Source: Pseudomonas moorei
Lineage (GTDB): Bacteria > Pseudomonadota > Gammaproteobacteria > Pseudomonadales > Pseudomonadaceae
DNA length: 64,000 nt
NCBI RefSeq assembly: GCF_008801475.1
Contig: NZ_VZPP01000007.1
Coordinates: forward strand, 62,001-126,000
Direction of reading: 5' to 3'
Shown here: positions 26,275 through 35,144 of the stretch, piece by piece
How the letters are laid out: each line of letters starts with the position of its first letter
Position numbering within the stretch: the first letter of the stretch is position 1
Translations under genes and position numbers: made by a program
The notes under the pieces: model-generated
What the model was told of the DNA's origin: nothing
The model's database searches: none
Seen by the model: only the letters and a program-made list of their open reading frames with translations

Positions 26275-27480
26275 ATGCGTATCGCTTACTTCATCAATCA
26301 ATACCCGAAGGTCAGCCACAGCTTTATTCGTCGCGAGATTCTGGCACTGGAACGCCAGGGCTTTGTCGTGCAGCGCGTTGCGTTGCGTGGCTGGGATGCC
26401 GACGAGTTGGTGGATGCCGAGGATGTGTCGGAACGTGATAAAACCCGTTATGTACTGCAAGACGGTGTCAAAGGCCTGTTATCGCCAGTGCTGCAGGTGC
26501 TGCGTGCCGAGCCGCGACGCTTTTTTTCAGCGCTGTGGCTGGCGTTACGCATGAGCCGGCGTGCCGATCGTGCCTGGCCTTACCACCTGGTCTATCTGTT
26601 CGAAGCGTGCCGCCTGCACACCTGGTTACAGGACTCCGACGCCGGGCATGTGCACGCGCATTTCGGCACTAACTCAACCGAGGTGGTGATGCTGGCCAAC
26701 GCACTCGGCGGGCCGTCGTACAGTTTCACCGTGCATGGCCCGGAAGAGTTCGACAAACCACAGTTCATTCATCTGGGCGAGAAAGTCCGGCGTTCGGCTT
26801 TTGTTGCGGCGATCAGCGCCTATGGGCGCAGCCAACTGTTTCGCTGGGTGGATCATGCCCATTGGCCGAAAGTGAAAGTGGTGCATTGTGGCCTGGAGCA
26901 GGCGTTCCACAATGTCCCGGCGGTGGCCGTGCCGTCCGCGCCGCGCCTGGTGTGCGTGGGGCGCCTGTGTGAGCAGAAGGGCCAGCTGCTGTTGCTGGAA
27001 GCGGCCCGCATCCTCGCGGCACAAGGCATGGCGTTCGAGTTGGTACTGGCGGGCGATGGCGAAATGCGCGGGCAGATCGAGGCATTGATCACCCAGTACG
27101 GTTTGCAGGCCCAGGTGCGAATTACCGGCTGGATCAGCAGCGAGCAGGTGCGCGCGGAAATCCTGGCGGCGCGGGCCATGGTCCTGCCCAGCTTCGCCGA
27201 GGGCTTGCCGGTGGTCATCATGGAAGCCATGGCCTTGCGCCGGCCCGTGCTGACGACCTATGTCGCCGGCATTCCCGAGCTGGTGCATCAGGGCGAGAAC
27301 GGCTGGCTGTTTCCCGCCGGCGACGTGGACGAGTTGGCGGCGGCGCTGGCCGATTGCCTGGCGCAACCGGTCGAGGTCTTGCAACGCATGGGCGAGGCGG
27401 CTTATCAGCGGGTACTGGAGCGCCACGATATCGATACCGAAGCGGCCAAGCTGGCTGCCTTGTTCAGGGCGCACGCATGA
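26275..27480 (+). CDS. Glycosyltransferase family 4, WcaL/colanic-acid-like
   Basis: 401 residues from the ATG at 26275 (a TTG three codons upstream is in frame). GT-B fold: N-terminal RIAYFINQYPKVSHSFIRREI, the HAHFGTNS and FTVHGPEEFD segments, and a C-terminal domain with CVGRLCEQKGQLLLLEA and the nucleotide-sugar site PSFAEGLPVVIMEAMA. The N-terminal pattern resembles WcaL-type transferases of colanic acid loci. The stop overlaps the ATG of the next transferase. Confidence 0.9.
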   Translation: MRIAYFINQYPKVSHSFIRREILALERQGFVVQRVALRGWDADELVDAEDVSERDKTRYVLQDGVKGLLSPVLQVLRAEPRRFFSALWLALRMSRRADRAWPYHLVYLFEACRLHTWLQDSDAGHVHAHFGTNSTEVVMLANALGGPSYSFTVHGPEEFDKPQFIHLGEKVRRSAFVAAISAYGRSQLFRWVDHAHWPKVKVVHCGLEQAFHNVPAVAVPSAPRLVCVGRLCEQKGQLLLLEAARILAAQGMAFELVLAGDGEMRGQIEALITQYGLQAQVRITGWISSEQVRAEILAARAMVLPSFAEGLPVVIMEAMALRRPVLTTYVAGIPELVHQGENGWLFPAGDVDELAAALADCLAQPVEVLQRMGEAAYQRVLERHDIDTEAAKLAALFRAHA

Positions 27481-28664
27481 TGACCTTGTTTAACGGGCTG
27501 TTCAGTGGACTGTTGATCCTCATCGTCCTGCCGGTGCTGGTGCTGTTTGTCCAGGTGCTGCTGGCGTGCCTGCCGGCGCGGTCGCTGCCGCCGGCGAGAG
27601 GATTGCGCCCCAGGGTGGCGGTGCTGGTGCCGGCGCACAATGAGTCCTCGGTGATCGTCGCGACCTTGAACAGCATCCTGCCGCAATTGGCGCAAGGCGA
27701 CCGCCTGTTGGTGGTCGCGGACAATTGCTCCGACGACACGACCGCACTGGCGCGCGCGGCGGGCGCCGAAGTGGTCGAGCGCAGCAATCTGCAGCAGCGT
27801 GGCAAGGGCTATGCGCTGGACTTCGGGGTACGTCACCTGGCCGGCGCCGCGCCGGATGTCCTGATCATTGTCGATGCCGACTGCCAGGTGAGCGAAGGCT
27901 TTATCGAGCGGTTGGCCATCTGTTGCATCGACGCCGGGCGACCCGCCCAATCGCTGAACCTGATGCTTGCACCGGCGGGCTCTGGGTTGAAAGTGCAAAT
28001 CGCCGAGTTCGCCTGGTGTGTGAAGAATCTGGTGCGTCCACGAGGCTGGGCGCGGATCGGGTTGCCCTGTCAGTTGATGGGCACGGGAATGGCATTCGCC
28101 TGGCGCGACCTGCCTTTGATCGAATTGGCCAGCGGCCACATCGTCGAAGATTTGAAGATGGGCCTGGATTTCTGTCGCAGTGGCAAGCCGCCGTTGTTTT
28201 GCCCCGACGCACGGGTGACCAGTTATTTTCCGCGCAGTGAAGAGGGCCTGACGACCCAGCGCACGCGCTGGGAGCATGGCCATCTGGGCGTCATCCTGGG
28301 CGATACGCCAAAGTTGTTTATGGAATCGATCGGCAAGCGAAACGGCAGCCTGCTGGCCATGACCCTGGATCTGCTGGTGCCGCCGCTGGCCTTGTTGACC
28401 CTGGTCCTGGTGGCGGCATTCGTCCTCTCATGGCTGGTGTTTCTACTGGCCGGAATGTTGGCGCCGGCGTTGATTGCATCGGCCGGGGTCGCACTGTTGG
28501 GTGTGACGATCCTGCTGGCGTGGAGCCGATTCGGTCGGCAGATCATTGCCTTTTCAGCCCTGATGTACGCGCCGTTCTATGCCGTGAAAAAAATCCCCCT
28601 GTACATCGGCTTTCTGCTCAAGCGCCAGGTTGAATGGGTACGTTCCAAGCGAGACGACAACTGA
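27477..28664 (+). CDS. Membrane glycosyltransferase family 2 (processive-synthase-like)
   Basis: 395 residues. One N-terminal membrane segment, a GT2 domain (VAVLVPAHNESSVIVATLNSI; DADC at VDADCQVS; a QRTRW motif in TTQRTRWEHGHLG) and two or three C-terminal membrane segments. The D, DxD, Q-x-x-R-W set is that of the cellulose/hyaluronan synthase-like branch. Its small size and neighbours suggest a single-addition lipid-linked transferase, though a processive role cannot be excluded. Two adjacent ATGs (27477 and 27480) overlap the preceding stop. Confidence 0.88.
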   Translation: MMTLFNGLFSGLLILIVLPVLVLFVQVLLACLPARSLPPARGLRPRVAVLVPAHNESSVIVATLNSILPQLAQGDRLLVVADNCSDDTTALARAAGAEVVERSNLQQRGKGYALDFGVRHLAGAAPDVLIIVDADCQVSEGFIERLAICCIDAGRPAQSLNLMLAPAGSGLKVQIAEFAWCVKNLVRPRGWARIGLPCQLMGTGMAFAWRDLPLIELASGHIVEDLKMGLDFCRSGKPPLFCPDARVTSYFPRSEEGLTTQRTRWEHGHLGVILGDTPKLFMESIGKRNGSLLAMTLDLLVPPLALLTLVLVAAFVLSWLVFLLAGMLAPALIASAGVALLGVTILLAWSRFGRQIIAFSALMYAPFYAVKKIPLYIGFLLKRQVEWVRSKRDDN

Positions 28665-29410
28665 TGCGCACTTTGGCCTGGCTGCACAAATGGCAGACGA
28701 TCATCCACAAACTCAGGGTGGTCAATGAGGGTGATGACGAACACGCGCTGATCGATGCTTTATCCCACCCTGAGACGGCGACCGTGTTGGGGTTCGTCAA
28801 CGCCCACGCCATGAACCTGGTGGCGGCCAACACCGCTTACTACGACTCGCTGTCGGCAGCTGACGTGTTGCTGCGCGACGGTTCCGGCATGGCCATTCTC
28901 TTGCGCAGACTCGGCCTGGCGCCGGGGCTGAACATGAACGGTACGGATTTCATCCCCAGACTGCTGGCCGCTTACAAGGGGCGGCGCGTGGCGTTCTGGG
29001 GCACTGAAGAGACGTATCTGCTCAATGCCGTGCGGCACTGCGAAGCGACGTATTCAGTGAACGTTGTTTCAGCTCACCACGGTTTTGCCGATGTGGACGC
29101 CTATATCGCGCTGGCCCGGGAGTTTCAGCCGGAGCTGGTGGTCCTCGGCATGGGCATGCCGAAGCAAGAAGCCGTCGCCGCAAGGCTCGCGAACAGTGGC
29201 GTGCCGTGTCTGATCGTCTGCGGTGGGGCGATTCTGGATTTTCTCGGCGGCAAAGTGAGTCGCGCCCCGCAATGGATGCGCCGTCTCGGTTGCGAGTGGG
29301 TGTTCAGGTTGATCAGTGAGCCGAAGCGACTGTTCACGCGCTATGTGGTGGGCAACCCGATGTTTCTGCTGCGCACGTTGATTTTCCGGGAGCGCGCGGC
29401 GGCGACCTGA
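28664..29410 (+). CDS. WecG/TagA/CpsF-family glycosyltransferase (GT26)
   Basis: 248 residues. The family motifs are readable: FVNAHAMNLVAAN, LLRDGSGMAIL, MNGTDFIPRLL, then VVLGMGMPKQE and the end region RAPQWMRRLGCEWVFRLISEP. Members transfer ManNAc(A) or similar sugars onto a polyprenyl-linked acceptor, usually as the second sugar. The start overlaps the upstream stop (TGATG). This is the last of a tightly packed run from 22183; a 283-base gap without evident gene follows before the FemAB-like gene. Confidence 0.93.
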   Translation: MRTLAWLHKWQTIIHKLRVVNEGDDEHALIDALSHPETATVLGFVNAHAMNLVAANTAYYDSLSAADVLLRDGSGMAILLRRLGLAPGLNMNGTDFIPRLLAAYKGRRVAFWGTEETYLLNAVRHCEATYSVNVVSAHHGFADVDAYIALAREFQPELVVLGMGMPKQEAVAARLANSGVPCLIVCGGAILDFLGGKVSRAPQWMRRLGCEWVFRLISEPKRLFTRYVVGNPMFLLRTLIFRERAAAT

Positions 29411-29693
29411 CGTGCGAACGATCGGCTTCGCTGCAAAAATGCGCGGATATAAACCCGGCAGTGGCGTCTCATCTACCTTGCAAAACCCAGGCGCAGCATC
29501 TTTACTCCTGTGGGGGTAATATCGAATTGATGGCCTGTTTTTGGGGTGTCTTCTTCAGGACTGTTGCCGGAAATATTGTCGGACAACCCATGATTCCATG
29601 CAGGGGAGGCTGGCAATCAATCCCTCATATCGAGTCCAGATATCGTTACTTGCAAACTAATTCAACCTCTTCTCGACGTGTGCAAGTGAGCCA

Positions 29694-30836
29694 ATGAAAG
29701 AAAATATAGCGGCACTGATACGCAAGCTAATTTCTCCTTCTTTACGATTCGAGATAAGAAAAGCGGTTTCCTGGCTACGAGACATATTGAGTCGGGCCTG
29801 TTTCTGGCGCTGGGAAATCGTCAGATTCAAGCTGCGGGAAAATAGCCCCTTCCACGTCATCTATGTCGGCAGGAAAGCCCAGCGCGAATTCGCGAAAGTG
29901 CTCATGGGAGCCGATTCCGCTGCCTCCGATACCCCACTGAATTCAGACCCGTCAAGCCAGGCGGTGCTGGTCAGTGAAATGCCGACCCCGGGCGCATTGT
30001 GTGTGCCTCAATATTTGAGTGCCGTTGTGCCGCTCAGCCGATCGATCGACGAGATCACCGCGCGATACAACACCGAACTACGGCGAAACCTGCGCAAGAA
30101 CCGTCTGCGCTATCGCATGCAGCAGGCGTTGAACGACGACGAAATCGAGAGCGCCGATCTGCAGATGCTGCAGCCCTACGCCAAGGCCAGGCATGGCGCA
30201 GCCGCCTCTCAGATCGAAACCCATGAGGTTCGACGGGTGGCGAAAAACGCCGGGCGCCTTGATCTGGTGCTGCTCGAAGACGAAGTGGTCGCCTGCCATC
30301 TGGGGTGCGTGATTACCCGCGCCGGCAAGCGCTACTGGAGCACCATCCGTTTTGGCTACCCTGAGACCGTGTATTCAGACGCCAAGAAACTGCGCGAAAT
30401 AAACTCGATCACCACATTCATGGCGCTGGAATGGGCGCTGGAAAACGGTTTTGACTATTACGACATCGGCACTTGCCTGGCGCGCCCGGACGATGGGCTT
30501 CTTGAGTGGAAAAGAAGACGCGGCGGGGACGTCGATACCCTGGGTAACTACGGATATATGTTTGTAAGACTGCCCAAGACCGGTGCTGCGCAATTTCTCT
30601 GGGAGACCCCGCTGTTTGCTGTGGAAGGTAAAAAACTGACCCTTCATTTAGGGCTGCCCGACGGGCCGAGTGATGACGAGATCGCGAGCCGCTACCGTGA
30701 AATGGGTTTTGGTGGACTGTCCAAAATATATCTCCACTGTGCGCGCAAACCGCAAGAGTCAGTGCTCGAAACCCTGCGTGGCCGCTACAGCCATCTGAAG
30801 ACTGCCCCAATCATGGAGTGCGTTATATCCGCCTGA
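29694..30836 (+). CDS. FemAB/GNAT-like acyltransferase of the exopolysaccharide locus
   Basis: 380 residues. The second half fits the GNAT/FemAB-like fold (Acetyltransf_6 type): LDLVLLEDEVVACHLGCVI, IRFGYPETVYSDAKKLREIN, and LENGFDYYDIGTCLARPDDG followed by WKRRRGGD. The N-terminal third is less typical and basic. FemAB-type proteins occur in exosortase-associated polysaccharide loci (family knowledge) and may add an amino acid or acyl group to a sugar. A separate promoter in the 283-base gap upstream is possible but not identified. Confidence 0.75.
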   Translation: MKENIAALIRKLISPSLRFEIRKAVSWLRDILSRACFWRWEIVRFKLRENSPFHVIYVGRKAQREFAKVLMGADSAASDTPLNSDPSSQAVLVSEMPTPGALCVPQYLSAVVPLSRSIDEITARYNTELRRNLRKNRLRYRMQQALNDDEIESADLQMLQPYAKARHGAAASQIETHEVRRVAKNAGRLDLVLLEDEVVACHLGCVITRAGKRYWSTIRFGYPETVYSDAKKLREINSITTFMALEWALENGFDYYDIGTCLARPDDGLLEWKRRRGGDVDTLGNYGYMFVRLPKTGAAQFLWETPLFAVEGKKLTLHLGLPDGPSDDEIASRYREMGFGGLSKIYLHCARKPQESVLETLRGRYSHLKTAPIMECVISA

Positions 30837-30921
30837 ATGGATTTCGGATTTAAACGAGTACAGCTTCAAGTGTCGGATATAAGCACTAATTCTGTATAAG
30901 CACATTAGAGTGGACGTTCAT

Positions 30922-32049
30922 ATGTCGGATATAGAAGCAGTGGCGAGTGGCGGTCCCGCGAAGTGGAGCCTGGCTGCCTATAAACACATGTTGAAGACGC
31001 GACTGACGCGAAAGCCTTCATTGTTGCTGCAAAATGTCGCCGTCAAGTCCTGGGAAATTGCCCCGGGCGAGACGGCCATCGCTCCACCCGCCTTTTACCT
31101 GCCTAACCAGCTGGAGCGCGTGACGGGTTGGGCCGGGGACCTCTTTTATCCCTTCGAACATCCCCGCCGCACAATGGAAGGTATCGGCCGTGTTGAACAC
31201 GGACCTACCCGTGGCTACCTGCTCAAGGACGCCTGGTTGATTGATGGCGCGCTCTACAAGGGCAATGCCAAATCCTGGTTGTCGCCGCGATCGGGATGGT
31301 TGCCCAGGATTCGTGTGGAAAACGAAATTGACCGTGGAGCGCTGTATTGCACGGCGGGTGGCAATAAATGGTTCGGCTCCTGGTTGATGGATGATTGCAT
31401 CACCTACCCATTGGCCTGCGAGGAAGGCGTGCCGGTGACCACGGCCACCTCGGACAAACTGGTCTCTACCTCCCGCCACGGCATCCTGCATGCCCCCGGT
31501 TATGAGGACTGGCTGGGGATGAAGCCGGTTCGTTTACGCAATGCGTTTTTCCGTGAACTGGTGATCTTTGACGACCTCAGCCAGAACCGCCACAAACACC
31601 TGCGCTTCCGGGAAATGGGCGATAAATTGCTGTCCCACGTCAACGCCAGTTCTCACCCCGGAGTGTTCATTCTGCGCGGTGACAAGGGCGAGTTGCGCTT
31701 ATTGCGCAATGAACTGGAACTGGCGGAACGCCTGCGCGACCGCCGGGGCTTTCGCATCATCGATCCGGCCAAATCCGATGTACCGACCATTGTCGCGGCC
31801 TGCGCCGGGGCCAGAACCGTGGTGGGGATCGAGGGCAGTCATCTGATCCATGGCGTCAACGTCCTGCAGCCGGGTGGTTCGCTGCTGGTTTTGCAGCCGC
31901 CTAACCGGTTCCTCTGCTTTTTCAAATACCTGACGGATCGCGACCAGCAGAACTTCGGTTTTGTGGTGGGGACCGAAGAGGGCAACGGTTTCAGTATCGA
32001 CGCCGATGAGGTCGAGCGAACCCTGGACCTGTTCCCGGCAACCGCTTAA
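30922..32049 (+). CDS. Glycosyltransferase family 61 (DUF563) protein
   Basis: 375 residues from the ATG at 30922 (a GTG four codons upstream is also possible). DUF563/GT61 features are the central GNKWFGSWLMDDC segment, where the family normally has an N-W-x-H-W/F-L pattern, and the C-terminal VVGIEGSHLIHGVNVLQPG, a very typical family signature. GT61 members are xylosyl- or other pentosyl/hexosyl-transferases in capsule and plant-wall synthesis; specificity unknown. Last rightward gene of the locus, converging with the priming transferase. Confidence 0.85.
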   Translation: MSDIEAVASGGPAKWSLAAYKHMLKTRLTRKPSLLLQNVAVKSWEIAPGETAIAPPAFYLPNQLERVTGWAGDLFYPFEHPRRTMEGIGRVEHGPTRGYLLKDAWLIDGALYKGNAKSWLSPRSGWLPRIRVENEIDRGALYCTAGGNKWFGSWLMDDCITYPLACEEGVPVTTATSDKLVSTSRHGILHAPGYEDWLGMKPVRLRNAFFRELVIFDDLSQNRHKHLRFREMGDKLLSHVNASSHPGVFILRGDKGELRLLRNELELAERLRDRRGFRIIDPAKSDVPTIVAACAGARTVVGIEGSHLIHGVNVLQPGGSLLVLQPPNRFLCFFKYLTDRDQQNFGFVVGTEEGNGFSIDADEVERTLDLFPATA

Positions 32050-32055
32050 TGAGGC

Positions 32056-32074
32056 TGGCCAGCAAAGCTGGCCA
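32056..32074. terminator. Hairpin between convergent GT61 and priming transferase genes
   Basis: Perfect 8-bp stem TGGCCAGC-AAA-GCTGGCCA, seven bases after the GT61 stop and about 55 bases from the stop of the convergent gene. Strong hairpin, no T tract on either side; probably a bidirectional 3' end. Confidence 0.55.
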
Positions 32075-32128
32075 CGCCCATCGATAACAGCCCCCGAAAC
32101 CCGAGATCGCCCCGGTCCTCAAATCCGG

Positions 32129-33553
32129 CTAATAGGCATGTTTGCCAGAGAAGGCCAGCACAGTGCGCGCCAGAATGGTGAAGTCGAGCCACAGCGACCA
32201 GTTGTTGATGTATTCGATGTCCGAATCAACCCGCCGGATCATCTGCTCGATATCCCTGGTTTCACCGCGAAAGCCCCGTACCTGAGCCAGGCCTGTGATG
32301 CCGGGCTTGATGTTGTGACGGGCAAAGTAGTCCGAGATGTCGGGCGAGTACTGCGCGTCGTGCGCAATAGCGTGCGGCCGCGGACCCACCAGCGACATTT
32401 CCCCCATCAAGACGTTGAACAACTGTGGCAGCTCATCCAGGCTGGTTTTGCGGATAAAGGCGCCCACCCTGGTTTTGCGTGGATCGTTCTTTTCAGCCTG
32501 CTTGACGACACCGTCATCCGGCTGATGGACAACCATGCTCCTGAATTTCCAGATACGGAAGGAATCGCCACTCCAGCCCATGCGTTCCTGGCGAAAGAAC
32601 ACAGGCCCCGGACTGTCGAGCTTGATCGCAATGGCGACCAACGCCAGTACCGGCGCCGCCACTAACAGGATGAGGAAGGCCAGGACCTTGTCCTCGAGGT
32701 TCTTCATGAACAGGCGCATGCCCATCAATGGCGTTTCAGACAACGTCAGCACGGGAATCCCGGCAATTTCCCGAACGCTGTGATTGATCAGGCGCAGCGA
32801 GAAAATATCAGGCACCCAGTTAACGGAGATGTGCTTGTCGAACAGCTTCAGGTAAACGTCCTTGATCACGTGCGAACCATCCAGCGGTGTCACGAAATAC
32901 ACGGTACGAATGGAATGTTGCACGACCAACTCATCCAGGTCGGAGATATGGCCCAGGATCGTCAAGCGTTGCGCGCTCTTGGAGCCGTCCTTGCCTTGGT
33001 CATCGCTGCCGCCGATCAGCACGGAGCCGACCACCCGTTCACCCAGCCAGGGGTTGTTGCTGATTTTCTGGTGCAGGAAGTTGGCCAGCTCGCCCGTGCC
33101 GATGATCAGCGCGTTTTCCCGTTGAGCGGGGTGAGCCAGGAATTTCTTCTGTAGCTCGCGGGTGGCCAGGTGCAACAGCAGTTGAGCGAAGTAGCCAATC
33201 ACGAACAACTCGCCCACCAACAGGCGCGAATATTGTTCGCTGGTTTTGGTTAGAAAGGCCATGGCGACCAGAAAACAAAAAGCGGCGGTCCATGCCTTGA
33301 GCAGCTTGAAAGCTTTGACGGCGAATCCGACGTTGCTTCGGTAAATCGCATAATGGTCGTAGACGACGGCCAGGGCCCCAAGCAGTAGCAGGACCATGAT
33401 GACATAGGCCTGCGAGATGTAGCCGATGTGATAGTTGATCAAATACCACGCGACGCCGGTCACGGCGAGACCATCGAGACCGGCCTGAATAACGATACTG
33501 GTGCTGCTTCTTCGCTGGAGTACGGAACGGCTAGTGTTAGGCTCAAATATCAT
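32129..33553 (-). CDS. Undecaprenyl-phosphate glucose phosphotransferase (WcaJ/PssY type)
   Basis: 474 residues. Four N-terminal membrane segments, a CoA-binding-like soluble domain (NALIIGTGELANFL), a fifth membrane segment (KVLAFLILLVAAPVLALVAIAIKL) and the bacterial sugar transferase catalytic domain: PGPVFFRQERMGW, FRIWKFRSM, RKTSLDELPQLFNVLMGEMSLVGPRP. It should load the first sugar phosphate, often glucose-1-P or galactose-1-P, on the lipid carrier and so start the repeat unit. AGGT lies eight bases before the ATG. It is transcribed alone, from the right edge of the locus inward. Confidence 0.93.
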   Translation of the reverse strand: MIFEPNTSRSVLQRRSSTSIVIQAGLDGLAVTGVAWYLINYHIGYISQAYVIMVLLLLGALAVVYDHYAIYRSNVGFAVKAFKLLKAWTAAFCFLVAMAFLTKTSEQYSRLLVGELFVIGYFAQLLLHLATRELQKKFLAHPAQRENALIIGTGELANFLHQKISNNPWLGERVVGSVLIGGSDDQGKDGSKSAQRLTILGHISDLDELVVQHSIRTVYFVTPLDGSHVIKDVYLKLFDKHISVNWVPDIFSLRLINHSVREIAGIPVLTLSETPLMGMRLFMKNLEDKVLAFLILLVAAPVLALVAIAIKLDSPGPVFFRQERMGWSGDSFRIWKFRSMVVHQPDDGVVKQAEKNDPRKTRVGAFIRKTSLDELPQLFNVLMGEMSLVGPRPHAIAHDAQYSPDISDYFARHNIKPGITGLAQVRGFRGETRDIEQMIRRVDSDIEYINNWSLWLDFTILARTVLAFSGKHAY

Positions 33554-33981
33554 ATTTAGACCTCATTGCTGCCCCCCATCGCGCTGACTGATAACGCGAC
33601 TCAGACCAAAACTGCTCTCGTTAGAGAGCGTTCGCGTGCGCGTCATCACAAGCATCCCCCGCTCGTGGTACGCCACCTTCCATCCCGATTGCAGACCTGG
33701 GGCAGAATGTGACAACGCGTGGTATCACTTTAGCAGTACGCTGGAATCCTTCACGGAATCGTCGCAGTTTTCTAACACTCATTTACGTGTTGTTCAGGCG
33801 GCGGGTCGACGTTGCTTATCGGTCAGTCACGATGCCGGCCGCCGCCAAGGCGTGTGCTCGGGATTGACGGGGTTTTGCGGGGAGAGTCGGGGCGATCAGC
33901 GCCCGGTGCCGTTCGTCGAATGACCGGCGGAGGCGGGGGCCATGGCCCCCGTTGTAACATTTTCGTTTTTGCAAGCCGTTC
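33554..33981. other. Intergenic region between polysaccharide and amine-degradation loci
   Basis: About 430 bases, no convincing gene. It should carry the leftward promoter of the priming transferase. It holds a small hairpin GCTCTC-GTTA-GAGAGC (33614-33629) and a perfect 18-bp palindrome CGGGGGCCATGGCCCCCG (33934-33951), about 30 bases past the cytochrome c stop, that may end that transcript; there is no T tract in the transcript direction. Confidence 0.55.
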
Positions 33982-34503
33982 TCAGTCGTTCATGCCGTCT
34001 TCAATGGCGATGCCTTGCGCACGCATTTGCTTGATCAGTTCAGCACGGGTGCCGGGCAGGTTGAGCATGGTTTTGGCACGCAACGCCGCCACTTCTTCGG
34101 CGCTGTAGGGCTGGTAATCATCCGGCGTGCTTTTGCCCGCCAGGCCGTCTTTGCGCATCAACCAGTTGAGCAAGTCCGCCAGCTGCGCATTGTTCAGCGC
34201 CGACTGCGACATGCCCGGCACACGCACCAGAAACTCGCGGCCACCGGGGACTTTCAGGAAGTTACCGACAAAGCCCGCCATGCGCGGCGTGTCATTGGCC
34301 GCCGAACCCATGCCGTTGCCTAAGTGACAGCCGGCACATTGCAACTGGTAATTGACGCCGACGCTGTAACCGGCCTCGGCGATGGGCTTTTGCGGTTCTT
34401 CGTTGCCCGGTGCGTGACGCTGCGCCGGGTTGGGAATGGCGCGGGCATACACCTGCGGGGTGATCAGTAGGCAGGCCAGGCCCAGGGAAAGCAACATACG
34501 CAT
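33982..34503 (-). CDS. Periplasmic c-type cytochrome of the amine dehydrogenase cluster
   Basis: 173 residues. Sec signal (LLSLGLACLLITPQVYA), one haem-attachment site CAGCH (residues 56-60) and a probable axial Met further on (VPGMSQ or MAGF). Start at 34501-34503, with AAGG eight bases upstream; longer readings run through an A-rich terminator and are rejected. It follows the TTQ light-chain gene, the position of a monohaem cytochrome in the aromatic amine dehydrogenase cluster of Alcaligenes faecalis as I remember it. It is the likely electron acceptor of, or downstream of, the dehydrogenase. A terminator lies between the two, so its expression may be lower or separate. Confidence 0.87.
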   Translation of the reverse strand: MRMLLSLGLACLLITPQVYARAIPNPAQRHAPGNEEPQKPIAEAGYSVGVNYQLQCAGCHLGNGMGSAANDTPRMAGFVGNFLKVPGGREFLVRVPGMSQSALNNAQLADLLNWLMRKDGLAGKSTPDDYQPYSAEEVAALRAKTMLNLPGTRAELIKQMRAQGIAIEDGMND

Positions 34504-34549
34504 GACATGTACCTTTTGCGGGTGGCAGGTCTTAACAAAAAAAAACAGC

Positions 34550-34594
34550 AGAGACAAAAACAAAAAAACCGCCGATTGCCAGGCAACCGGCGGT
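34550..34594 (-). terminator. Rho-independent terminator after the TTQ light-chain gene
   Basis: On the minus strand ACCGCCG and CGGCGGT (34588-34594 and 34568-34574) pair, with a further TTG/CAA pairing inside, followed by a long T-rich run (TTTTTTTGTTTTTG). It starts about 11 bases after the light-chain stop and ends some 50 bases before the cytochrome start. Confidence 0.85.
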
Positions 34595-34604
34595 AACGCG
34601 CGTG

Positions 34605-35126
34605 TCAGACCGCCACGCCGCGGATGATCGAAACGGTGCAGTGGTAGATGTGCGATTTGGCGGCCAGGCACCAGTTCACATCGTTGTTGTTGAACGGGCG
34701 GTAGGCCGGTTCTTCACTGTCGTTACGGGTACAGGCGCACTGGGCGCAGCTTTGCTTACCGCAGCAGTCGTTGTACGAAATGATGTAGTCCTTGCCGTCG
34801 GCCGGGTTGCGGCAGGTGCCGATCCAGGTCACTTGCGAGGCTTCGGTACCCGGTGGGCAGGAGGTCACCGAACCACCGCAGCAGCTGCACAGAAAGCCGT
34901 CGATGGAGCAGTAGCGCCAGTAGTCGCAGCTGTTCGGATCACCGGGGTCGCCGGCTTTCGGGTCGGTGGCGGCCAGTGCCTTGCTGGTGCGATCCAGTGG
35001 CAGCAGCAGGGGCAGGGCGGCACCGGCCACCATCAGCGAGCCCATGCGCGACAGCAATTTGCGGCGTGAGGTGGTGTCGGCGACACGGCGAGTCGAGCGC
35101 TCGAACAACAGATCCAGCAGTTTCAT
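34605..35126 (-). CDS. aauA: TTQ amine dehydrogenase light (beta) chain, aromatic-amine type
   Basis: 173 residues. A long twin-arginine signal (TSRRKLLSRMGSLMVAGAAL) precedes a mature part with 14 cysteines. The two tryptophans that form tryptophan tryptophylquinone are W101 (VTWIGTC) and W152 (VNWCLA), 51 apart as in methylamine dehydrogenase (57 and 108). The catalytic-base Asp 19 after the first Trp (D120, ISYND) and the Asp 25 before it (D76, SIDGF) are kept. The enzyme oxidatively deaminates a primary amine to the aldehyde in the periplasm. Gene order B-E-D-A fits both mau and aau clusters. The nearby indoleacetate genes, and no amicyanin gene or mauG, favour the aromatic (tryptamine/phenylethylamine) type; this is inference. 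Confidence 0.9.
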   Translation of the reverse strand: MKLLDLLFERSTRRVADTTSRRKLLSRMGSLMVAGAALPLLLPLDRTSKALAATDPKAGDPGDPNSCDYWRYCSIDGFLCSCCGGSVTSCPPGTEASQVTWIGTCRNPADGKDYIISYNDCCGKQSCAQCACTRNDSEEPAYRPFNNNDVNWCLAAKSHIYHCTVSIIRGVAV

Positions 35127-35144
35127 AAACGTCTCCCTGCCTTA

